From: Bdellovibrio sp.
GTDB taxonomy: Bacteria; Bdellovibrionota; Bacteriovoracia; Bacteriovoracales; Bacteriovoracaceae
Direction of reading: 5' to 3'
Assembly (NCBI GenBank): GCA_016187935.1
Contig: JACPIU010000037.1
Location: 106,831 to 170,830 of the forward strand
DNA: 64,000 nt
Shown: one piece after another, positions 1 through 9,300 of the stretch
Numbering within the stretch: position 1 is the first letter of the stretch
How the letters are laid out: each line of letters starts with the position of its first letter
Made by a program: the position numbers and the translations under genes
Notes under the pieces: generated by a model
Told to the model about the DNA's origin: nothing
What the model saw: the letters and a program-made list of their open reading frames with translations, nothing else
Database searches by the model: none

Positions 1-1553
1 ATGAAGTTGGCGGTAACTTCGACAGGATATGGTTTACCCGTGCGTCCCTGGTGCAATGTCTCAAAACGGAAAACTTTCTCCTCTTTGAGCTTATCCCAGT
101 GGGGTTTCCACGCCTCGCGCGGGTACAAGGGATTTATGTCTGCGACTGTCAGGTGAAGAAGTTCTTCTTGCGTGTACCCGAGGTGTTGGCAGGCAGCGGC
201 ATTGGCATAAAGGAAGTGACCAGTCCGGTCTATCCAGAAAATAAAATCCGCCGAATGGTCGACGGTGAATTGAGTGAAACGCAACCGCTCTTTTGCCCTT
301 TTTAATTCTGTGATGTCCTGAGCGGTTCCAACAAATCGAAGAGGTTTGCCCTGCTTGTCGTACACCATAGTGGCCTTGGAACGAATTATGACATCATCTC
401 CATCTTTTTCACGATGAAGCCGGAATTCGAGTGCATACGGTTTGCCATCGCGAATGGCTTCCTCGGTCCTTTTTTTCACCGACTCACGATCTTCAGGGTG
501 AACAGCTGCAAGAAAATTCTCATAGGTTCCTTTCGGGTCTCCCGGTTCCATTCCGATAATACGATACATTTCATCAGACAAAACAAAGGAATTGGTTGAT
601 AGGTCTCTTTCCCAATTCCCAATCCGCGCGATAGCTTGGGCACGTACCAAGTTTTCTTGACTACGACTCAACGATTCCTGGGCGTATTTACGCTGGTGAA
701 ATTCAACGTTTAGTTCTCTCGTACGTTCGGCAACTCGTTGTTCAAGCTGTGCATTGAGATTTCTAAGTTCGAGTTCAACACGACTGCGCTCAACAAGAGA
801 AAGCCGCAGACCTGCGAGCAGACCTCTATATTCAAAGTTAATCAGGCAGAGCACGGCAGCGTAGGCGGTTAGCCTTAGCCCGTGCCAAGTCCACCAAACG
901 TTATTCCAAAGCACCGAATGCGAAAATATCACCGACGCAAGGCCAAATATAAGCCCGAGACAGGCAAATAGCAGCGGCTCAAGCTGTTTAGTCCGATAAA
1001 AATTGATGGCAAAACGGGGAACAGATAACAAAAAGAGGGCGCCAGAAATATAATTGAGAGTGCGCGCTATGGGTGAAAATTTTCCAGCATTTATCATCAC
1101 GGGAACGACGTCTGGGTATCGCAAGATCTGGCCACCAAAAACAAAGCAGAGAATTGCAACTCCGATCGGAAGAAGCCGCGTCCAAAAAAGCACCGGGCGG
1201 CGAACCTTTTCTGGAATCCATGCGAGCAAAAAACCTATGGAACCAAAAAGGTTGGCAGCACTACGCAGGAATATGAAAGTATCACCGGGTGATACCGAAG
1301 CATGAAAACCATCGAGGATTGCCATACCTAGAAAGCCAATGGCCACAGGAACGGCGCTCAAGGCGCTATCTTTCTCTCGCAGCAACAGCCAAAGCGTCGC
1401 AACGATAGCAATCATAACTCCACCAGATTCAAGCATCGAATGCAACGGTAATGGTTCTACAGACCCATTCGCAAACACTTCAGATGTCAGGTAATAGGCC
1501 AAAGAAAAGAAAACAGCGGAATAGGCCAAGGCAGAGACGCGATTGAAGTCCAT
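1..1553 (-). CDS. Membrane PAS-domain sensor protein (3' end outside window)
   Basis: My own reverse-strand translation gives an uninterrupted frame of 517 codons from ATG at 1553 to the window edge. A strong GAGGAGG ribosome site lies just upstream. Residues 1 to about 235 are rich in hydrophobic helices (about seven or eight) and resemble the MASE-type membrane sensor domains. A coiled coil with the pattern ELRNLNAQLEQRVAERT follows. Then come a PAS_3-type fold (IARIGNWERDL, AVHPEDRE, FVGTAQDITELKRA) and a second PAS (DHSADFIFWIDRTGHFLYAN). The output domain lies beyond position 1, so histidine kinase or diguanylate cyclase cannot be decided; a histidine kinase is the commoner outcome for this layout. 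The input signal is unknown. Confidence 0.85.
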   Translation of the reverse strand, partial: MDFNRVSALAYSAVFFSLAYYLTSEVFANGSVEPLPLHSMLESGGVMIAIVATLWLLLREKDSALSAVPVAIGFLGMAILDGFHASVSPGDTFIFLRSAANLFGSIGFLLAWIPEKVRRPVLFWTRLLPIGVAILCFVFGGQILRYPDVVPVMINAGKFSPIARTLNYISGALFLLSVPRFAINFYRTKQLEPLLFACLGLIFGLASVIFSHSVLWNNVWWTWHGLRLTAYAAVLCLINFEYRGLLAGLRLSLVERSRVELELRNLNAQLEQRVAERTRELNVEFHQRKYAQESLSRSQENLVRAQAIARIGNWERDLSTNSFVLSDEMYRIIGMEPGDPKGTYENFLAAVHPEDRESVKKRTEEAIRDGKPYALEFRLHREKDGDDVIIRSKATMVYDKQGKPLRFVGTAQDITELKRAKERLRFTQFTVDHSADFIFWIDRTGHFLYANAAACQHLGYTQEELLHLTVADINPLYPREAWKPHWDKLKEEKVFRFETLHQGRTGKPYPVEVTANF

Positions 1554-1612
1554 TATTACGCCTCCTCTTGATTCCTGATAACAGGCATCATCATCGCACC
1601 AGCTTTAATAAG

Positions 1613-2509
1613 TCAAACCGCAATCATTTGTTGCTCTTTGATGTGGTCAATACATTTGCGGAAATCATCATCCAACTTATCATGCTGCAAACTGATCAAC
1701 CATGATTTTACCTGGAGGTCAAGATGGATACCTATTTGTAACAATTGACCGGAAGCAATTGAATCTTTTACAAATTCAAGAGGTATGGCAACAATACCTT
1801 GACCATCTTCTGCAAATAATTTTAACGGTCCGACATCATCAAACTCCCCCACAATTTTAGGTGAGACCCGGTTGGCCTTGAAATATTTGTCGACAACCTG
1901 TTGTATTTGGGACCCTTCTGTATGAACACAAAAAGGAACACCGTTTAATGAATGTGGAAAAGCAGTCGCCAGATGAGCAAACTTCTTATGGCCCACAAAG
2001 GCCAGTTGCTTTTTTCCCAATTCTCTATTCTTGAGATTATATGATTCATGAAGAATTGGTCTGTCGGATAAAATGGCATCAATCGCTTTTGATGCTAATT
2101 CGTTGAGAAGATTAGATAAGCAATCTTGTTTGGACATTATGAATGCCTGGTTTTGGTCTAAAAGATAACGAAAGATCAGATAAATATCACTTCTCATAAA
2201 GCATGGCACAAAGCCAATTCTTACAACTTGAACCCTTTGCATACAACGCTGTTTCACACACAATGTCAGCTCATCTCGCAATCTAAATATTTCGGTTGCG
2301 TAGGTTAAAACTTTTTTCCCTGTTTCATTTAGTCTCAATTTCTTCGAGACCCTTTCAAAAAGATTCTCTCCGATAAAATACTCTAATTCTTTAAGCTGAT
2401 TACTCAAAGTTGACTGCGTCAGCGATAGTTTTTGGCAAGCGTTGCGAATAGAGCCTTCAGAGGCAATGGTATAGAAATAAAAGAGGTGATTTAAATTCAA
2501 ATGTTGCAT
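1613..2509 (-). CDS. LysR-family transcriptional regulator, NhaR-like
   Basis: The 298-residue protein has the LysR winged HTH at residues 1-60 (NHLFYFYTIASEGSIRNAC, then SLTQSTLSNQLKELE) and a LysR substrate-binding domain after residue 90. The opening HLNLNHLFYFYTIASEGS is closest to NhaR, which controls sodium/proton antiport in enterobacteria, but no antiporter gene lies nearby, so the target is unknown. It is 24 bases downstream of the Crp/Fnr gene on the same strand and probably co-transcribed with it. No good Shine-Dalgarno sequence precedes the ATG; instead a 14-bp inverted repeat abuts it. The family is clear; the ligand and regulon are not. Confidence 0.85.
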   Translation of the reverse strand: MQHLNLNHLFYFYTIASEGSIRNACQKLSLTQSTLSNQLKELEYFIGENLFERVSKKLRLNETGKKVLTYATEIFRLRDELTLCVKQRCMQRVQVVRIGFVPCFMRSDIYLIFRYLLDQNQAFIMSKQDCLSNLLNELASKAIDAILSDRPILHESYNLKNRELGKKQLAFVGHKKFAHLATAFPHSLNGVPFCVHTEGSQIQQVVDKYFKANRVSPKIVGEFDDVGPLKLFAEDGQGIVAIPLEFVKDSIASGQLLQIGIHLDLQVKSWLISLQHDKLDDDFRKCIDHIKEQQMIAV

Positions 2510-2523
2510 ATTGAAAATTCAAT
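2510..2523. promoter_or_regulatory. Short inverted repeat at the start of the LysR gene
   Basis: The sequence ATTGAAAATTCAAT has 6-bp arms around a central AA and touches the LysR start codon. It could be an operator or simply AT-rich sequence. It takes the place where a ribosome site would be expected. Confidence 0.3.
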
Positions 2524-2533
2524 CAACAAGTTT

Positions 2534-3274
2534 TTAAACAACGGCGCCCGTACAATATTGAAGTTCCTTGTTGTCGGTTACTAGGATAACGTTATTCATC
2601 AATTTAATCATTCCTTCCTTTTGAAACTCAGATAATGTTCTGATAAATGTTTCATTGGCCATCCCCGCCAATGAGGAAAGTTCGATTCGCGACAACATAA
2701 GGGGGATATTGGTCTTGTTTACACCGACTTCCTTGCCGTAGCTGCTGGCCAGATTGAGCAGCGTTTCTGCCACCCGTTCACGAACAGATTTCTTGGAAAG
2801 ACTCAGAATTCTAACTTCGTCCCTCTCGATATTAAATTGATACTTTGAAATGATATTCGTGGCCAATTGCGGGTATTTTTTTAAAAGTCCCAAGATAAAA
2901 GATTTATCGTAGAAATACAGGGTGGAGTCTTGGACGGCGACAAGAGAATAGGTCGCTCGCGCGATTGAATTTGAAAGGATGGCCTGACCTCCAAAAAAAT
3001 CTCCATTCTCCGACAGTGAGATAATGGTCTCTTCTCCATTATCAAGGCTTTTAACCCTTTTCACTGTTCCGCTTTGGATGCAATAAATGCCAAAGAGGGG
3101 CGAGCCCTGAAAAAAGATTGTCTGGCCTTTTTTGTAGTTATTTTGAATCTTTGCACGATCAATTTCCTCAATGGTCGCGCGGGGAAGATCATTAAAGATA
3201 GAATTACTTTTCAAAAGTTGAAATCGATCAGCTCCAAGTTCATTTAAAATACACATCCGGCCCCCGTGACACAT
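2534..3274 (-). CDS. Crp/Fnr-family transcriptional regulator
   Basis: The 246-residue protein has an N-terminal cyclic-nucleotide-binding-like beta barrel (about residues 30-140, including GQTIFFQGSPLFGIYCIQSG) and a C-terminal HTH (about 165-230, RIELSSLAGMANETFIRTLS). The recognition helix keeps the Glu and Arg of the FNR/CRP family (E-T-F-I-R), but the Ser of FNR is Ile. The four-Cys iron-sulphur pattern of FNR is absent, so direct oxygen sensing by that cluster is unlikely. It is a close paralogue of the protein at 15813-16544. It is divergent from the two-component operon at 3422, and an FNR-type box lies between them. The start could be ATG 3274 or ATG 3256; neither has an ideal ribosome site. 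Confidence 0.9.
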   Translation of the reverse strand: MCHGGRMCILNELGADRFQLLKSNSIFNDLPRATIEEIDRAKIQNNYKKGQTIFFQGSPLFGIYCIQSGTVKRVKSLDNGEETIISLSENGDFFGGQAILSNSIARATYSLVAVQDSTLYFYDKSFILGLLKKYPQLATNIISKYQFNIERDEVRILSLSKKSVRERVAETLLNLASSYGKEVGVNKTNIPLMLSRIELSSLAGMANETFIRTLSEFQKEGMIKLMNNVILVTDNKELQYCTGAVV

Positions 3275-3329
3275 GCTCTTACATTAAAAAGCGTGAATTG
3301 CTAGTTGCGAAATCTTTAAGTGGGCCGGT

Positions 3330-3343
3330 TTTACTCAGATCAA
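3330..3343. promoter_or_regulatory. Half-conserved FNR/CRP-type site
   Basis: TTTACTCAGATCAA has a perfect right half (ATCAA) and a poor left half compared with TTGAT-N4-ATCAA. It lies 61 bp from the perfect box in the same divergent intergenic region. Alone it would be weak; with the second site it may matter. Confidence 0.3.
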
Positions 3344-3390
3344 GAGCACGTGTCTATAGGGTAAATCCCCCATAGGTATTGGCTCCTTGC

Positions 3391-3404
3391 TTGATCAAAA
3401 TCAA
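3391..3404. promoter_or_regulatory. Perfect FNR-type box upstream of the two-component operon
   Basis: TTGATCAAAATCAA matches the classical FNR/ANR consensus TTGAT-N4-ATCAA at all ten defined bases. It ends 17 bases before the ATG of the histidine kinase. A TATAGA sequence at 3408-3413 could be the -10; the box would then overlap the promoter spacer and act mainly as a repressor site. The divergently encoded Crp/Fnr protein, or its paralogue, is the obvious candidate to bind it. Confidence 0.6.
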
Positions 3405-3421
3405 CATTATAGAATTCAGCT

Positions 3422-4237
3422 ATGAAAACTTCACGCAGGATAAGTTCAAAACGTCATCAGTCCATCCAAAAGAAATTAAAGCTTGAAGTAGATCAAGGTA
3501 AAAAGCTTCGTCATGATCTGAAAGAATGCAAACTCCATTATACTCGTTTGGCAAAAGAATTCCATGGTACAAAAAAACAATCGGCAAAATTGTCTGAGCT
3601 ACTTTTACTCCAGCAAGAAGGTGAGAGGAAAGACATCAGTCGCAAGCTTCATGACGAAATTGCCCAAATCTTGACTGCCGTAAATTTTAAACTATCTATC
3701 CTTAGTAGAACGACCATGAATCGTGGACCTGAGCTGAGAGAGAAAATAATCGATGCTCAACAAATGGTGGAAAAAGCGGTCGACAAGATTAATGATTTCG
3801 CACGCGAACTCCATCCCATGATTTTGGATGATTTAGGGCTTGCAGTGGCCCTTGAGTCTTATATTAAAGAATTTATGAAGCAGACCAAGATTCAGGTAAA
3901 GCTCACAACCTTGATTGATATTTCTGAATTAAGTGATGTTAACAAAACTGTTTTGTTTCGGGTGGCCCAAGAGTCTCTCACTAATATCGCAAAACATTCA
4001 AAAGCAAGTAGCGCATCGATTACAATTCGTAAAATTAAAAATAATGTTCAAATGGTCGTCCGGGATAATGGCATCTCATTTCAAGTAAAAAATTTGCACC
4101 TTATTGAGAAGGATAAGTACATTGGATTAATTGCAATGGAAGAACGGGTCAAGATGGTCGATGGAGTTTTTGCAATTACTTCATCTCCGGGGAAAGGAAC
4201 CCTCATCAAGGTACAAATTCCTATCCTGAGAGTTTAA
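3422..4237 (+). CDS. Cytoplasmic sensor histidine kinase, NarX/DegS type (HisKA_3)
   Basis: The 271-residue protein has no membrane segment. A coiled coil (about residues 10-65) leads into a HisKA_3 dimerisation domain with the phosphoacceptor His77 in RKLHDEIAQILTAVNFKLS. A HATPase_c domain follows (VAQESLTNIAKHSKAS, VRDNGISFQ, GLIAMEERVKMVDG, SSPGKGT). The second HATPase glycine motif reads DNGIS rather than DNGxG, a small deviation. It is 3 bases upstream of a NarL-type regulator, so the two form an operon and a cognate pair. The cytosolic layout without PAS suggests that the signal is intracellular or delivered by a partner protein. Confidence 0.92.
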   Translation: MKTSRRISSKRHQSIQKKLKLEVDQGKKLRHDLKECKLHYTRLAKEFHGTKKQSAKLSELLLLQQEGERKDISRKLHDEIAQILTAVNFKLSILSRTTMNRGPELREKIIDAQQMVEKAVDKINDFARELHPMILDDLGLAVALESYIKEFMKQTKIQVKLTTLIDISELSDVNKTVLFRVAQESLTNIAKHSKASSASITIRKIKNNVQMVVRDNGISFQVKNLHLIEKDKYIGLIAMEERVKMVDGVFAITSSPGKGTLIKVQIPILRV

Positions 4238-4240
4238 AGA

Positions 4241-4906
4241 ATGAAATTAAAAAAAATATCTGTCTTTTTATCGGAAGATCATTTAATCGTGCGCAAGGGA
4301 CTCAAGGCATTGATAGAACTTGAAGAGGACATGATTGTTGTCGGCGAAGCCGACAATGGCCTGGAGGCCGTCAAAATGGTGAAGAGTCTTGATCCTTTGA
4401 TCGTTGTTATGGACATTGGCTTACCTAAATTGAATGGGATCGAAGCATCACGACAGATTCTCAAAGATAACCCCCTTACTAAAATACTGATTCTTTCTGC
4501 CTATGCTGATGATGGATACATTGAAAAAATGAGTTCAATAGGAGTGTCAGGATTCCTGATAAAACAATGCGCTCCCAATATACTGATCGAAGCGATTCGA
4601 GAAATTTCTAAAGGAAATGTTTTTTTCAGCCCATTGATTTCAGATCGCCTCAAACATTTGAATAAAAAACAAAAACAGAAAATTAACGCCTTAAGTGAAC
4701 GAGAATTACAGGTTCTCCAACTCATCACAGAAGGAAAGAGCAATAAAGAAATCGCCTTCGAACTTGAGATTAGTATTAAGACGATTGAAAAGCACCGCCA
4801 GAGTATAATGAAAAAACTTGCTATTCACGATATAGCTGGACTAACTCGCTATGCCATTGCCGAAGGTATTATTGAGTGCAAATGCCCACAAAAAATCAAT
4901 GAATAA
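4241..4906 (+). CDS. NarL/FixJ-family response regulator
   Basis: The 221-residue protein has a receiver domain (residues 5-125) with phosphoacceptor Asp58 in VVMDIGLPKLNG and the conserved Lys in GFLIKQ. A LuxR-type HTH follows (about 148-208: LSERELQVLQLITEGKSNKE, then KTIEKHRQSIMKKL). It is the partner of the kinase immediately upstream. The FNR-type box in front of the operon suggests that its expression follows a Crp/Fnr signal. The target genes cannot be read from this window. Confidence 0.93.
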   Translation: MKLKKISVFLSEDHLIVRKGLKALIELEEDMIVVGEADNGLEAVKMVKSLDPLIVVMDIGLPKLNGIEASRQILKDNPLTKILILSAYADDGYIEKMSSIGVSGFLIKQCAPNILIEAIREISKGNVFFSPLISDRLKHLNKKQKQKINALSERELQVLQLITEGKSNKEIAFELEISIKTIEKHRQSIMKKLAIHDIAGLTRYAIAEGIIECKCPQKINE

Positions 4907-4916
4907 AGCGAAATAT

Positions 4917-5300
4917 TTAGACTCGATACCGAGCTGATATATTTGAAAGCTCATTCAGATCAAAAGGTTTTCTCACAAACCCGGTGATCTTCAAATTAAG
5001 CACATGGGTATCGGCATCAGCGGTCATGACAAAAATCGGTGTATCCGCAAAGATTTTTGGATGCTTTCGCTTTAGTTCCAAAAGGAATGCCGGCCCATTC
5101 ATCACGGGCATGCTGAAATCAGTAAGAATTACACCAGGCCTGGGAGTAGAATCCCTCTCAAGCAGCTCTATCGCCTCCTGCCCATGACATGCCAGCAATA
5201 CAGGATACCCCTCACTTTTGAAAAACTCGTAAAGCATGGAACGGATTTCGAAATGATCTTCCACAATGAGAATAGGTTTACAAACAGTGCTGGTTTCCAT
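4917..5300 (-). CDS. Single-domain response regulator (CheY-like)
   Basis: The 127-residue protein is a receiver domain only: acidic pair in LIVEDHFEIR, phosphoacceptor Asp61 in ILTDFSMPVMNG, and the conserved Lys in VRKPFDLNEL. There is no output domain, so it must work by protein contact or as a phosphate relay. It ends 10 bases from the NarL-type gene, tail to tail, so it is transcribed separately. No clear ribosome site precedes the ATG. Confidence 0.9.
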   Translation of the reverse strand: METSTVCKPILIVEDHFEIRSMLYEFFKSEGYPVLLACHGQEAIELLERDSTPRPGVILTDFSMPVMNGPAFLLELKRKHPKIFADTPIFVMTADADTHVLNLKITGFVRKPFDLNELSNISARYRV

Positions 5301-5531
5301 AGGGAGATTCTAACATGAAAACAATAAGACCTTGTGAAAACCGACTTGATTCAATTCGGCGATCGTAAAGAGGAATCTGTCTACTTCTTTCACATTTTCT
5401 TCCAAATTTTAGACGGCCCCGCCCAAACATGGCTATAAGTATCTGATTTCATGATAGCTAAAATGAAAAAAGTTGGCCTCGTTTTGGCATCCTCAGATTT
5501 GTAGGTCAATTTTTTGTAGGGGTTTGTTTTC

Positions 5532-6221
5532 ATGAAAAATTTATTTTTAGTGCTAATGCTCAGCATACTTTTTACTACTCAAATTTTAGCTGATGACCAA
5601 GGTCATTGTCTTGGACACCAGAACTCAGCAACTGACGCCACCCCTAACGATATCGAAATGATGTCTGAAGCCACTGACCATATCAATGCCATTATGACCG
5701 ATTCTGACGGCGCATCCGAGGATGGAGCTGAAGAAGTGAGGAGGTTTGAGCTCTTTCGCTTTGAGAAAGATTACAATGCCAAGAATATTCTCAGCTATGG
5801 GATAAAAGTGAATACCCCTTCCTGCACCATCGCTCATAAAACTACCGGTGCTCCCGATTTCAGCAACTACTGGATCATGGGTGAAGAGCGCGGACAGGCC
5901 CAAAAGATGACTAAAAGTGATCTTAAAAAACTCGGGCCTATTGTTCTGTCCCATGATGAACATACTGTAAACTTTAAGATGAATGCCTTCGCAGATGTCC
6001 CCATTAAGAAAAAAGAAATTACAGTCGAGGCCAAGATCGTTGACGGAAAATGCAAAGTTACCGGAAGCGTACAACTCGATAATGGGCATAGAGTTGATTT
6101 GAGCAAAATTTTCGCAAAGATTAGCACTTTTGCAGGAATTCCGACGGGCGTCGACTATCTCGACGTCGAGGGTCTAGATCGCACCACGGGTGCAAGAATC
6201 AATGTTCGTTTTGATCAATAA
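5532..6221 (+). CDS. Secreted protein of unknown function
   Basis: The 229-residue protein has a clear signal peptide (KNLFLVLMLSILFTTQILAD, cleavage near LADD) and a TAGGGG ribosome site. I do not recognise the mature domain. It contains two cysteines after the N-terminal region that could form a disulphide (PSCTIAHK and GKCKVTGS) and beta-rich stretches. It has no lipobox and no membrane helix apart from the leader, so a periplasmic or exported location is likely. It lies 80 bases upstream of the A2M-like gene on the same strand. Confidence 0.75.
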   Translation: MKNLFLVLMLSILFTTQILADDQGHCLGHQNSATDATPNDIEMMSEATDHINAIMTDSDGASEDGAEEVRRFELFRFEKDYNAKNILSYGIKVNTPSCTIAHKTTGAPDFSNYWIMGEERGQAQKMTKSDLKKLGPIVLSHDEHTVNFKMNAFADVPIKKKEITVEAKIVDGKCKVTGSVQLDNGHRVDLSKIFAKISTFAGIPTGVDYLDVEGLDRTTGARINVRFDQ

Positions 6222-6302
6222 TTTCCTATATCCAAACTATGTCTTTCTTCCAGATCTAGCTATATACTTACCTGCATAATTTTCCCATGGTAGGTATTGT
6301 TT

Positions 6303-9300
6303 ATGAAATTCTTGCCCGTTTTTCTTGCCTTGTATCTTTTTGGGGCGTTGGCCTTCTCCTCTACTTCAGACTTGGAAACTATTTTATCCAAAATTAACGA
6401 GGCGGAAGTGAATAAGCTTCCACAAACGGCGCTTGATCTTGCCACAGAACTCGAAAAGAAGGCCAAAGCCGAGAAACACAAGGCGCTCTATATCCGCGCA
6501 CTCGCCAAACGCATTCTCAATCAATCCCATATTCTCGGCAAGGCGCCCAAAGATAAAGTCAAAATCTTACGGGAGGAAGTCGGTAAGGTATCTGAAGACG
6601 TGCGCCCACTGGTGAAGATTATTTTGGCCCATTGGTTTTGGCATTATTACGAGCAGAACCGTTATAAATTTTCAGCACGCACCCAAACGGCAGGTCTCCC
6701 CAGCGATGATTTCACCACTTGGGATTTAAATAAGATCTTCGCTGAAATACGCATCCTTTTTGAGGATGGTTTGAAAAATGCCGAGTATCTGAAAAAAGAA
6801 AAACTCGATGATTACGAGGGCCTGATTGAACGTGGGAGCGTGTTCCTCGATTCCTCTCCGACACTATATGAATTCGCACTACGAGAAATGATCACTTTTC
6901 TAACTTTTGGCACGTCAACACTCCCGGCACCGGAAGACAAGTTTGAGATAGATGCATCTTCTGATGCCTTTGCCCATCACAAGACCTTTCTGGCCTATAA
7001 ACCACAGACCACCGATAAGGAATCGCCGCTCCTTCGTGGCTTTGAGGTCTATCAGGAATTAATGAATTACTACCGTGAAAAGAAATTGCTGGAACAATAT
7101 GTTGACGCCGATATAGCGCGGCTAAAATTTGTAAATGCTCAAGCTTCAGATGAGGGAAAGAGGGAAACCTTCCTGGCCCGACTCAAAGAAATTGAAGATG
7201 AATTTAAAAAAATCAGCGCTTCTACCCTTGCTTCCCATGAGATTGCCAAACAATACAACAGTGACCAAGAATTTTTTACCGCCGTACAAGTTTGCGAGAA
7301 GGCCATTGAACTTCATCCTAACTCGGATGGGGCCAAGTTGTGCCAAGATCTTATCGGATCGATTAAGCATCCTCTCTTCTCCGTCAAAACGGAAAATTCC
7401 ATTAACAAATCCAATTCCACACTTATAGTAAAATATAAAAACATTAGGAAACTACATTTCCGCATCGTGCAAGATGACTGGAAAAACTACCTCCACAAAA
7501 AATGGAGGAGGCTGGATGATTCTCTTGAGCATAGCGATGTGGGCGAACTCCTGAAACGGAAACCTCTTCAAGAATGGACAATAGAACTGGCAGAAACTAA
7601 GGACTTCAAAGAAAGAGAGATCGAAGAGGCCATCCCCGATTTACCTTATGGTTATTACAAAATTTTCGCCTCCTCAGATCAGCAATTCTCCCCAAGCAAC
7701 ATCGGGAATCAGGAGCAACTTGCCTACACTTCCTTTTGGAAAACCGATACGCTGATCCTCGTGCGTGGGCAGGATAAAACAGTCTCTGGACTTATTATTG
7801 ATGCCAGAACCGGCGCCCCATTGGAAAAAAAGACCATTTCCATTTACAAACGCAATAACAACAAAGAAGGGATCCATGAGAAAGTCGGCCATGTAACCTC
7901 TGATAAAAATGGTCTCTGGCAATACCGTCTTGAACCAAGCAGTAGTGATTGGAGCATGTATTTTCATGTTGAATCTCAAGATACTGGGGATACTGTTTAT
8001 ACTCAGTGGATCAATGTAAACTATCTACCTCAAAAAAGTGCTGACACCCATATTATCTTTTTTACCGACAGGGCCATTTATCGACCGGGACAACGTATTC
8101 ACTTCAAAGGCATCTGTTATACATTTGATCAAAAGAGCGATGAGTATAATGTTTCTAAATGCAGTGACGTTTTAATCATTCTGCATGATTCAAACGAAAA
8201 AGAGATTTCAAAAGTTTTTAAGGACAGTAATGATTTCGGTTCATTCAGTGGTGATTTTATTGCACCCAAAAATACCCTTATGGGTCTCATGAGTATCAGG
8301 GCCCCCCAATATTCCGGGCAAACCTCCATCCGGGTCGAAGAATATAAACGCCCGAAGTTTGAGGTGACCCTTCAAGCTCCTGACAAACAGTACCGCCTTA
8401 ATGACGTTATCACATTATCTGGCAAGGCCGAGAGTTACTCAGGTGCGCCCCTCAGTTCGGCGCGAGTCAAATTCCGGATTTTGCGAGGGGTACGGCTTCC
8501 ATGGTGGTGGTATTGGGCCAATCCCTATGCCGCTGAACAGGAGATCGCGCATGGACAGATCAAAACCAATGACGGCGGTGAATTTTCTGTCGAGTTCCAG
8601 GCCAGACCCAACAATTCAGTCAATCCTAAATTCAAACCTTTTTTCACCTATCGCACTGAAGTGGATGTTGTTGATTCAACGGGTGAAACTCGCTCTGCCA
8701 ATATCTCTATCAATGTTGGCCACGTCGCCATGCAGGCCCGCCCAAGCGTCGACGGATGGCTCCCGAATGATCGGGACATCAAGATTCATATCTCCACCAC
8801 GACCCTTGATAACAAACCTGCGAATGCCGACGGTACAGTAGAAATTTATGCACTCGATGGGCCAAAGGATGTCCAAAGACGTCCAAGTTTTGGTCAGTAT
8901 TATAATTGGTACTGGTACTGGGCCACAGAAACGAAAGCAAGTAATTCCAAAAAAGATCTCTCAAATATCGAAAATTGGGAGATCGGAAAAAGTATTACCT
9001 CATCAACGTTCGCTTCCAAGGAAGGAATGGCCGACATCAATTTTAAATTGGGTGAAGGTGCCTATTGTGCCATATTAAAAACTAAAGACCAGTTCGGAAG
9101 CGCTATTGATGAAAAGATTTTTTTCACCGTTTTTGGTGCCTCGAATAGCAAAAATTTTCTTGGCATCAAATCGCAGAAGAATGATTTTACCGTAAAAGTT
9201 CCTTCTTTTTTCAGAATCCAAAAAACATCGCTCAAGGTAGGCGAAAAGTTGGAAGCAATTTTGGCCACAGGTTATCAAAGAGGTGGCGCCTATATTACTT

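Noticed and set aside
5320..5370. TTGATTCAATTCGG as a second FNR box
   Set aside because: Only the left half matches; the right half is not ATCAA.
5625..6089. 154-codon minus-strand frame inside the secreted-protein gene
   Set aside because: The plus-strand protein has a signal peptide and ribosome site; the reverse frame has no features of a real protein.
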